A stretch of 40,453 bases of DNA, from assembly GCA_002346675.1 (NCBI GenBank), contig DEAI01000042.1, positions 1 through 40,453 of the forward strand, given 5' to 3'. Origin of the DNA: Fidelibacterota bacterium UBA2986. GTDB lineage: Bacteria; Fidelibacterota; Marinisomatia; Marinisomatales; AB-629-J13. Position numbers and translations under genes: made by a program. Under the pieces are notes generated by a model that saw nothing but the letters and a program-made list of their open reading frames with translations, was not told the origin of the DNA and ran no database searches. Positions 32,681 to 40,453 of the stretch are shown here, one piece after another. Every line of letters starts with the position of its first letter. Position 1 is the first letter of the stretch.

Positions 32681-35600
32681 ATGAATACACAAATCAAATC
32701 ACTTTTAATTTTCATATTCGGGGTAGGCTCATTGTTTAGTGCTCCGATAACTAATCATTTGGAGGAAAAGCTGCAAAACACTCCACCCCAAGAATTCATT
32801 AAAATTTATATATCCCTTGAACAAATATTTGATTTTAATGATATAAGTGCAGAATTGATAAATTTGAAAAAAGATGAAAGAAGGGAATTAGTAAAATCAT
32901 CACTTAAAACATTTTATGATGAATCTCAAAGTAATATCATCGTACAGATGGGGATACTAGAACAAAAGAGTTTACTTAGAAATATAAAATCATTATGGAT
33001 AACAAATGTCATCCTCTGCGAAGCAACGGGAGATGCAATTTATAAATTATCGTTAAGAAATGATATTAGACGAATTGACTATGATGAGTATCGTATTCTT
33101 ATTCCTGAACAGAATGAAAATAATTACGAACCAGGAGTTCCTAACTCACGTGAAATTACTTGGAATGTAACTTTGGTGAATGCAGATGATGTCTGGACAG
33201 AGGGATATACGGGGCAGGGTATTATTGTATCTGTTATTGATACCGGTGTTAATTATAACCACCAGGACTTAAGTGATCATATGTGGAATGGTGGAATATT
33301 TTATCCGCTTCACGGATATGATTTTGCTAATAATGATAATAACCCTATGGATGATCAGGGCCACGGTACCCATTGCGCTGGAACGGTAGCAGGAGATGGG
33401 ACTGCAGGTTCACAGACTGGGGTTGCACCTGACTCAGAAATTATGGCTCTAAAAGTTTTGGATAGTAGCGGTGGTGGCTATGAATCATCTTGCTGGGAGG
33501 CCATTGAATTTTCTATCGAAAATGACGCAGATGTAATGAGTCTGTCGCTGGGCTGGCTACATGCCTGGGGCCCAGATAGAGATTCTTGGAGGAACTCTAT
33601 GAATACTGCGCTCTTTGCTGGTGTTATAGCTTCAGTTGCTGCAGGAAATGAGGCTAATGATTATGGAGCACCAGATAATGTTCGTACTCCCGGTGACATC
33701 CCTCCACCTTGGCTAAATCCTGATCAAACTTTAGTAGGTGGGCTTTCAGCAGTTGTCAGTGTTGGCGCAACAAATATCAATGATAATATTGCAGGATTTT
33801 CTGCGCGGGGTCCGGTAAGTTGGGAAAATATATCTCCGTTTAATGATTATCCTTATAACCCTGAAATTGGATTAATAAGGCCAGATGTGTCTGCTCCAGG
33901 AGAAAATATCAAATCACTGGCACACTACAGCAATACAGGCTATGAGTCTGGCTGGAGTGGGACATCTATGGCAACCCCTTGTGTTGCAGGTGTAATGGCC
34001 CTTATGTTATCCAAAGATCCAAACTTATCTCCAGCACAAATGAGTGAAATCCTTGAAACGACCTCATTGCATCTAGGAAGTACTGGAAAAAATAATACAT
34101 ATGGAGCAGGTAGGGTAGATGCTTTTGATGCAGTTGAGGAAGTATTTGGAGAGCCAATACCTCCATTTCCAGCTGAAGAGCCTATTCCATTTAATAATCA
34201 GACAAGTATTACTCTTGAAACAGATTTGAGATGGTCAAATGGAGGTGGTGCTACTTCATATTTAGTCTTTTTAGGAACTGACAATCCCCCTACAAATTTA
34301 GTTTATGGTGATTGGGTAGATTCGCCAATATTTATTCCTTTACCGCTGGAGTATAATACACAATATTTTTGGGAAATAACCTCCATTAATCAATATGGAG
34401 AGACAAACGGTGATGTTTGGAGTTTTACTACAACAGGACCACCCGATGAGTCTTATGAGTCGGGTGATTTCTCGCAATTTCCATGGCAATTCGAGGGCTA
34501 CAATATTGAATGGCCAGGAGAAGAGCCTATAGAAGAATATAGTATCACAGGTGAGTTAGATAATATTAATTGGATTGTCACCAGCGAAGATAGTTACGGA
34601 GGTCTCTATTCTGCAAAATCTGCGGCCATTGACCATAACCAAGCTTCTACAATGTCAATTACAGTGAATACATTAATAGATGATTATATCGGTTTTCAAT
34701 ATCGGGTAGCTTCAGAATATAGTCCTTCAGGAAATAGTTTTTATGATGGATTAATGTTTTTCATAGATGATGAAATAATGGGATATTATCAACCAACCGG
34801 AACAGGTGATACACCTTGGGGATTTGCTACTTTTCCAGTTCCACAGGGTGAACATACCTTTACATGGGCATATGTTAAAGATGGAGGTGGAGGCTCAACT
34901 GATATGGATGAAGATTGTGTGTGGATCGATGATATTTATTTTCCTTCGATGGAAAATATAGTTGGAAATGTATCAGTTGAACTTATGGAAGATTGGAATA
35001 TGGTGGGATTGCCTTTAATAACTGATGACTTATTTTATACCTCAGTTTTTCCTGGTGCTATTGAAAATACCCTTTACTATTTTAGCGCTACTGGATATGT
35101 TCCTTCTGATGAACTTACACAAGGAGTTGGCTACTGGCTAAGATTTGTCAACGAAAACACAGCTGATATTCAGGGACAGTTGATAAATGATTTATCAATT
35201 ACACTAAATAATGATTGGAACCTTATTACGGGGATTTCTAGTGAAATAGATATTAATAACATCAATGACCCTCAAAATCTAATTATCCCAAATACCGTTT
35301 ATGCTTATGGCTCTTCAGGTTACTATGGAAGCAGCTATCTCCAACCGGGAAAGGGATACTGGCTTCGTTCATCTGGTGAGGGAGAGATTGTATTGACTTC
35401 AAGCTTTAGATCATCAAGAAAAGATGAAATAATAGATCATTTATCTTGTAATATGATATCAATAAATAATAACACCTTATACTTTGGCAATGATATACCT
35501 GAGAATAAACTAGTAAATTATTCGCTTCCTCCTCTACCACCTGAAGGTGCATTTGATGTTCGTTTTAGTGGCAATATGAAATATTCAAAGGAAGGGGGTG

Positions 35601-36058
35601 AAATTCACATTCAAAGCCCAAGCCAATACATTTTGATAGAATATGACTTAACTATCACAAATGAAAAATGGAATATATTGATGGAAAATGGCGATTATTA
35701 TATTTTATCAGAAATTGGAAGTTTAGTTCTAGATGGAAATATAGATAAAATAAATTTAAATAAACTCTCTTCACTACCTGAATCCTATAATTTTTTAAAA
35801 AGCTTTCCTAATCCATTTAATGCTGTGACAAATATCACTTATATACTACCTGAGGATTCATACATTCAATTAGATATTTTTTCTCTAAAAGGTGAGCTTG
35901 TATATCAATTAGAAAATAAATTTAAACTTAAGGGGATGTATACACTAGCCTGGGATGGTAAAAATATACTGAACCAAGGAGTTGGCAGTGGTGTCTATTT
36001 GATTAAGTATACAACCTCTAATGAAATATTAACTGAAAAACTTTTATTATTAAAGTAG
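32681..36058 (+). CDS. Secreted subtilisin-like (S8) protease with T9SS sorting domain
   Basis: The 1125-residue protein has a signal peptide (about 1-20), a propeptide-like region to about 160, and a subtilase domain with Asp187 (V-I-D-T-G-V), His228 (G-H-G-T-H-C), oxyanion Asn323 (A-A-G-N) and Ser429 (S-G-T-S-M-A-T-P). A fibronectin-like domain follows (about 490-585, ending W-S-F-T-T-T-G-P), then the same jelly-roll-like module as in the M14 enzyme (about 590-760), two G-W-N/D-W-N repeats from Trp772 (V-G-L-P), and a T9SS sorting domain with F-P-N-P-F-N at 1042-1047. A GAGG site before the ATG supports the start, eight bases after the M14 gene. The pair is surely co-transcribed. General endoprotease activity is expected; specificity is unknown. 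Confidence 0.93.
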   Translation: MNTQIKSLLIFIFGVGSLFSAPITNHLEEKLQNTPPQEFIKIYISLEQIFDFNDISAELINLKKDERRELVKSSLKTFYDESQSNIIVQMGILEQKSLLRNIKSLWITNVILCEATGDAIYKLSLRNDIRRIDYDEYRILIPEQNENNYEPGVPNSREITWNVTLVNADDVWTEGYTGQGIIVSVIDTGVNYNHQDLSDHMWNGGIFYPLHGYDFANNDNNPMDDQGHGTHCAGTVAGDGTAGSQTGVAPDSEIMALKVLDSSGGGYESSCWEAIEFSIENDADVMSLSLGWLHAWGPDRDSWRNSMNTALFAGVIASVAAGNEANDYGAPDNVRTPGDIPPPWLNPDQTLVGGLSAVVSVGATNINDNIAGFSARGPVSWENISPFNDYPYNPEIGLIRPDVSAPGENIKSLAHYSNTGYESGWSGTSMATPCVAGVMALMLSKDPNLSPAQMSEILETTSLHLGSTGKNNTYGAGRVDAFDAVEEVFGEPIPPFPAEEPIPFNNQTSITLETDLRWSNGGGATSYLVFLGTDNPPTNLVYGDWVDSPIFIPLPLEYNTQYFWEITSINQYGETNGDVWSFTTTGPPDESYESGDFSQFPWQFEGYNIEWPGEEPIEEYSITGELDNINWIVTSEDSYGGLYSAKSAAIDHNQASTMSITVNTLIDDYIGFQYRVASEYSPSGNSFYDGLMFFIDDEIMGYYQPTGTGDTPWGFATFPVPQGEHTFTWAYVKDGGGGSTDMDEDCVWIDDIYFPSMENIVGNVSVELMEDWNMVGLPLITDDLFYTSVFPGAIENTLYYFSATGYVPSDELTQGVGYWLRFVNENTADIQGQLINDLSITLNNDWNLITGISSEIDINNINDPQNLIIPNTVYAYGSSGYYGSSYLQPGKGYWLRSSGEGEIVLTSSFRSSRKDEIIDHLSCNMISINNNTLYFGNDIPENKLVNYSLPPLPPEGAFDVRFSGNMKYSKEGGEIHIQSPSQYILIEYDLTITNEKWNILMENGDYYILSEIGSLVLDGNIDKINLNKLSSLPESYNFLKSFPNPFNAVTNITYILPEDSYIQLDIFSLKGELVYQLENKFKLKGMYTLAWDGKNILNQGVGSGVYLIKYTTSNEILTEKLLLLK

Positions 36059-36089
36059 TATTGAAATATTTAATTATTTATAGATAACT

Positions 36090-39000
36090 ATGAATAGCAG
36101 TCACTATTTTACATTTGTTATTTTTCTTTCGTTTGTCTTTGGCTCAAATATCACTATAAATGATAATAGCTTCTCAGTCAAGACAAATAAAATTGACAAG
36201 AGTAGGACAATCATTGAATATACTTTTGGCAAATATCAGTCATCAGAAATAGAAATAAATGGGGAGATATATTATTCATTAAACCTTGAGAATGAGGTTA
36301 ATATTCAAGAGGAGGGAGCACCATCGTTACCTAAAATAGCTAGGAGTATCATTATTCCTGATGATAAAAAAATGTTGGTCAATGTTCTTGAATCTAAATA
36401 TACCGACTTTGTTATGAATATTACTCCTGGTAAGGGAATCATAGTTAGGCCTAAAACACCTGATGATATTCCGTACACCTTCTCAGATATATATCTTAAA
36501 GATGAGTATTACCCAGGAAATCTCGTACAATTGGGAGATCCATATATATTGCGTGATTTTCGTGGAATAACTATTTCAGTTTACCCATTTCAGTATAACC
36601 CTGTTACGCGATCGCTCAGGATATATCATTATTTAAAGATAGAAGCAGTTTCCAATGGGATAGGAGAAAAAAATGTGAAGGATAGAACAGTTGGTGGTTA
36701 TACTAAAATGTTTGAATCCTTATATAGTTCACATTTCCTTAATTATGACCCATTGTTGTATGAAACAGTCGAAGAAGAGGGTAGAATGATTGTTATATCA
36801 TACGGTGATTTTATGGCCGCAGTACAGCCTTTCGTTGATTGGAAAAATCAAAAAGGTATTAAGTGTGATTTATATGATGTTTATGAGATCGGAGCTAACG
36901 CAAATAGTATTATAAATTTTATTCAAGAGGAATATGATTCAAGCCAAGATTTGTGTTTTGTTCAGTTGGTGGGAGATCATGCGCAGGTCCCTACGATTTT
37001 GGTTCCAAATGCTGGTGGTGGCGGCTCTGATGCGAGTTTTTCATTGTTAGAAGGAAATGATAAATATCCAGAAATTTTTGTTGGACGCTTTTCAGGGTCC
37101 AGCCTAAGCCATATTGAAACTCAGGTAGAACGTTCAATATATTATGAGCGTGATATTACAGATGGAACATGGCTGCATAATGGTATTGGAATTGGCTCCA
37201 ATCAAGGCCCTGGCGATGATGGAGAGTATGACGATGAACATCTTGATGTAATTCGAGAAAAATTGCTTAATTATACCTTTACAAATATCGATGCAGTTTA
37301 TGATCCTAGCGGAAACGATCAACAGGGAATTGATGCTATAAACGACGGGCGAAGTATTATTAATTATACAGGACATGGGTCAACGACAGCGTGGGGCAAT
37401 GGTGCATCATTAAATATAAATCAAGTTAATAATTTGGTAAATGATTGGAAGTTACCACATGTAATATCAGTTGGTTGTGTCAATGGTGCATTTGAAAATA
37501 CTACCTGTTTCGCTGAGGCATGGATGAGAGCTACCAACAATAATAATGGTAATCCTACGGGGTCAGTAGCATTTTATGGATCAACAGTAAATCAATACTG
37601 GAACCAGCCAATGAGAGCCCAGGATCATACAATGGATCTATTAGTAGGCTATGATTATTCATCCAACCAACCTATTGATCAAAAACACACCATAGGAGGG
37701 TTATGGTACAATGGTTCATGTAATATGATGGATGTATATGGTCAGTCTGGAATTGATATGTTTCTAACATGGATAATTTTTGGTGATCCATCCCTTCTTA
37801 TTCGTACTAATATTCCCGAGCCTATAAATGTAGCTCACACCGGTACATTTTTAATTGGAAATAATTCATACTCAGTTTCAACGGGTTTTTCAGACGCATT
37901 GGTCGCGCTATCATATGATGGTGAATTATTATCTTCTGGTTATACTGATGCTTCCGGAAGTGTGGTGCTAAATTTATCAGATCCTCCTGGAGAGCCGGGA
38001 GAGATGACATTGACAGTGACAGCATACGACAGAATCACAAATATTCAATCAGTGAATATTATTTTACCTGAGGGACCATATTTAGTAATAAATAGCGTTG
38101 AAACATTCACAGATGATGATTCAATTGTTGAGTATGGAGAGACCGCCTCTTTATCAATTGCAATTCAGAATGTAGGAGTTACTCCTGCTGAAGAAATTAT
38201 CTTTAATCTAAATTCTGACAATCCATATATTAATATAACTGATAACGCGGAGTCTTTAAATGTTCTAGATGTAAGTGAAACCATATTGCTTGAAAATGGG
38301 TTTGCCATTGAAGTTTCTCCTAATGTACCAAACAGTTATGACATTGATTTCTTATTGGAAATAACTAGTGCTGAATATTCATGGGAAGCAGATTTCACAA
38401 TACAAGTGTTTTCACCAGTGCTATCTATTAACTCTGTTACAATTCTAAATGATGAAAATGCCAATGGTGTGTTGGATGCAGATGAAAGTGCAGATGTTCA
38501 ATTAATAGTAGAGAATATTGGTCATTCTGATCTGGATCAATTTAATTTATCTCTTGAATCAGCAAATCCTTATATTGAAATATTGAACAGTATAAATACT
38601 GTTAACGGAGTGGCTGTAGGAGAGCAAGAAGTGTTCATTTTTAGTGTTTATGCGAGTGAAGATACTCCGCTAGGCTATAACTCTGAATTTATTTTAACCG
38701 GAATAAGTGACATTGGATTCAACTATAATGATTATTTTGTTTTAAGTGTGGGACTTGTTTTAGAGAATTTTGAAACCGGTAATCTTTTCCTTTACCCCTG
38801 GGATTTTAGTGGTGAATCTCCATGGGAAATATCTGATCAGTCGTATAATGGGTCCTTTTCCGTAAAATCAGGAGAAATATTCGATAACCAAAATTCAACA
38901 CTCTCTGTCACTTTAGATGTTCTTCAAGAAGGTGAAATTATTTTCTACCGTAAAGTGTCATCTGCACCAAATAATGACTATTTAAAATTTGAAATTGATA

Positions 39001-40453
39001 CATCACAAATGGGAGAGTGGTCTGGAAATGTTGACTGGAGTGCAGTTGCCTATCCTGTCTCTGAGGGACAACATACTTTCAAATGGACCTATGTGAAAGA
39101 TGGATGGGACTCACAGGGAGATGATGCTGCATGGATAGATTATATTATTTTTCCTACGGTAGTACCACCTCAATTACCTGTACTATATGTGAGTCAAGAG
39201 TCTTTAAATCTGTCTGCGCTGCCTTCAGAAAGTGATTCAACTAATTTTAATATTTATAACGTAGGTGAAGCACAGCTATACTATTCAATAATCCATAGTG
39301 CCTCAGGCCCTCGCGATGAATATGAATATGATATTCCCGATAGCCCAGATCAATATGATTGGGATTTTAACACTCTCGAAGATCAGAGCTGGATTGAATT
39401 TGAAGTTGAAGGACCTAATATTTCTATTAATAATTGGACAATATCATTTATTTGGCAGACTGATTGGTGGCCAACTGAGGGTACATATTTTGTCTCCTCT
39501 CCAAGCGGAACGACTGTAGAAATCGCAAATGGATTAGAATCAGGAGCTTATTCAATTACGTTGAGTGATTTTATGGGAGAACAGCTACCTGGAATTTGGA
39601 CATTATGGATTGAGGACTCTTACGGAGATGGTGGACATCAGGCATCTAATATCACTATGTCGATTGAATCTGCAAATCCAGAAAATAACTGGCTTACAGT
39701 TGATACATATTCTGGTATTATTGGCTCCGGTGAGAATCAGAATATTAACGTTTATTGTAATGCTTCTGACTTGAATGAAGGTGAGTATTTTGGTACCATT
39801 AATATTAATTCTAATGATCCATTTAATTCAGAGTCTGAAATCGAAATAAATTTTACAGTTGGAGAATATCAAAATGAAATATCTGTAAACATAATTAGCG
39901 AATGGAATATGGTTGGTCTTCCTTTTGAATATCAAGATACAGAGGTTCAAAATATTTACTCAAATTCGATTGAAAATACTTTGTTTTCATTTGGCGAAAC
40001 AGGATATATCTCTGAGTATGAACTTCAATTAGGTACTGGTTATTGGCTGAGATTCAATGAGGCAGAAATTATTTCTATGACAGGAACAGTTTTAGAAGAG
40101 TTGTTTTTATCTCTATTTGAAGGGTGGAATTTAATTTCGGGGATTTCTTTTCCTTCCTTTGTGGATAATATAATTGATATTGAAAATATACTTATTCCAA
40201 ATACTCTATATGGATACTCAGAAAATGGATATTTACCTTCAAATATTATAAACCCTGGATATGGATATTGGATTCGAACTAGCAGCGCAGGGGAAATACA
40301 ATTGTCTATGGAAAACAGGGTTAGTGCAGCAAAAACCTTTTATAACAAACTTAAAAATATCAATCGGATTATATTAAATAATATACCTCTGTATTTTGGT
40401 ATTTCAGTATCCGATGAGGAATTATTATATTACAGTCTTCCTCCAAAACCACC
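36090..40453 (+). CDS. Gingipain-like C25 peptidase, T9SS cargo (3' end outside window)
   Basis: An open frame of at least 1454 residues from ATG 36090 runs off the window. It has a signal peptide (hydrophobic to about residue 18), a C25 propeptide-like region (G-A-P-S-L-P-K-I-A-R), and the gingipain catalytic domain: L-V-G-D-H-A-Q-V-P, a G-R-F-S-G motif, catalytic His429 (Y-T-G-H-G-S) and Cys463 (S-V-G-C-V-N-G-A-F), and F-G-D-P-S-L at its end. Ig-like and CARDB-like domains follow, then a jelly-roll-like module (V-K-D-G-W), a P-domain-like segment (S-W-I-E-F-E-V, then W-T-L-W-I-E-D), a BACON-like segment and W-N-M-V-G-L-P repeats from Trp1272. The sequence stops within the Y-S-L-P-P-K-P-P segment, so a C-terminal sorting domain is expected beyond the end. 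Cysteine endopeptidase. Confidence 0.9.
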   Translation, partial: MNSSHYFTFVIFLSFVFGSNITINDNSFSVKTNKIDKSRTIIEYTFGKYQSSEIEINGEIYYSLNLENEVNIQEEGAPSLPKIARSIIIPDDKKMLVNVLESKYTDFVMNITPGKGIIVRPKTPDDIPYTFSDIYLKDEYYPGNLVQLGDPYILRDFRGITISVYPFQYNPVTRSLRIYHYLKIEAVSNGIGEKNVKDRTVGGYTKMFESLYSSHFLNYDPLLYETVEEEGRMIVISYGDFMAAVQPFVDWKNQKGIKCDLYDVYEIGANANSIINFIQEEYDSSQDLCFVQLVGDHAQVPTILVPNAGGGGSDASFSLLEGNDKYPEIFVGRFSGSSLSHIETQVERSIYYERDITDGTWLHNGIGIGSNQGPGDDGEYDDEHLDVIREKLLNYTFTNIDAVYDPSGNDQQGIDAINDGRSIINYTGHGSTTAWGNGASLNINQVNNLVNDWKLPHVISVGCVNGAFENTTCFAEAWMRATNNNNGNPTGSVAFYGSTVNQYWNQPMRAQDHTMDLLVGYDYSSNQPIDQKHTIGGLWYNGSCNMMDVYGQSGIDMFLTWIIFGDPSLLIRTNIPEPINVAHTGTFLIGNNSYSVSTGFSDALVALSYDGELLSSGYTDASGSVVLNLSDPPGEPGEMTLTVTAYDRITNIQSVNIILPEGPYLVINSVETFTDDDSIVEYGETASLSIAIQNVGVTPAEEIIFNLNSDNPYINITDNAESLNVLDVSETILLENGFAIEVSPNVPNSYDIDFLLEITSAEYSWEADFTIQVFSPVLSINSVTILNDENANGVLDADESADVQLIVENIGHSDLDQFNLSLESANPYIEILNSINTVNGVAVGEQEVFIFSVYASEDTPLGYNSEFILTGISDIGFNYNDYFVLSVGLVLENFETGNLFLYPWDFSGESPWEISDQSYNGSFSVKSGEIFDNQNSTLSVTLDVLQEGEIIFYRKVSSAPNNDYLKFEIDTSQMGEWSGNVDWSAVAYPVSEGQHTFKWTYVKDGWDSQGDDAAWIDYIIFPTVVPPQLPVLYVSQESLNLSALPSESDSTNFNIYNVGEAQLYYSIIHSASGPRDEYEYDIPDSPDQYDWDFNTLEDQSWIEFEVEGPNISINNWTISFIWQTDWWPTEGTYFVSSPSGTTVEIANGLESGAYSITLSDFMGEQLPGIWTLWIEDSYGDGGHQASNITMSIESANPENNWLTVDTYSGIIGSGENQNINVYCNASDLNEGEYFGTININSNDPFNSESEIEINFTVGEYQNEISVNIISEWNMVGLPFEYQDTEVQNIYSNSIENTLFSFGETGYISEYELQLGTGYWLRFNEAEIISMTGTVLEELFLSLFEGWNLISGISFPSFVDNIIDIENILIPNTLYGYSENGYLPSNIINPGYGYWIRTSSAGEIQLSMENRVSAAKTFYNKLKNINRIILNNIPLYFGISVSDEELLYYSLPPKP

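Noticed and set aside
37134..39774. Several open frames inside the C25 peptidase region
   Set aside because: They are shadows in other frames; the frame from 36090 carries the family motifs throughout.
1..40453. CRISPR array, transposon or prophage
   Set aside because: No regularly spaced repeats, transposase motifs or phage genes were seen.

Overview
AT-rich, gene-dense bacterial DNA, almost all transcribed on the + strand; one small gene is on the - strand. Several features point to the FCB superphylum, most likely Candidatus Neomarinimicrobiota (Marinimicrobia/SAR406): very large secreted proteins ending in a type IX secretion (T9SS) sorting domain with the FPNPFN motif, TPR lipoproteins starting C-V-Y-Y-N-T-F-Y-N-A, tandem LPP20-like lipoproteins and the general gene mix. 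The phylum is an inference. TGA is used as a normal stop by many genes here, so the genetic code is standard apart from one striking in-frame TGA. I saw no tRNA, rRNA, CRISPR array or transposase. No gene-free stretch exceeds 300 bases; the longest is 29144-29351.

Layout. 1-2700: a Lys-rich secreted protein and two overlapping LPP20-like lipoproteins. 2731-8734: a START-like protein, then an overlapping run of a nucleosidase-like protein, a spore-photoproduct-lyase-like radical SAM enzyme, a homocysteine S-methyltransferase and a large metalloprotease/propeller protein. 8757-9572: an SDR oxidoreductase. 9573-14872: a perfect CRP-type palindrome, then two large secreted T9SS cargo proteins. 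The first, 9657-12380, reads through an in-frame TGA at 9825 that lies exactly in a thioredoxin-type U-x-x-C motif and is followed by a bacterial SECIS-like hairpin: a strong candidate for an exported selenoprotein. 14873-15472: a DUF1232-like protein and a convergent zinc-ribbon protein. 15536-20464: a tight operon of a TPR lipoprotein, pyrK, pyrD, an RlpA-like lipoprotein and a lipid kinase, followed by cdsA at 20559.

21459-28145 is a seven-gene block: a MutL/GlmL-type ASKHA ATPase without glutamate mutase, a barrel-sandwich/KOW-like protein, a small soluble protein and four membrane proteins, closely packed or overlapping. I know no described function for this assembly; it is the best candidate for an undescribed multi-gene system. 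An orphan oligopeptide-type ABC ATPase follows (28241-29143), with no canonical start codon before its Walker A motif.

29352-40453: an extracellular protease island of an M14 carboxypeptidase, an S8 subtilase and a C25 gingipain-like peptidase (cut by the window end). They share C-terminal modules with the two earlier cargo proteins, which suggests one common secretion and surface-anchoring route.
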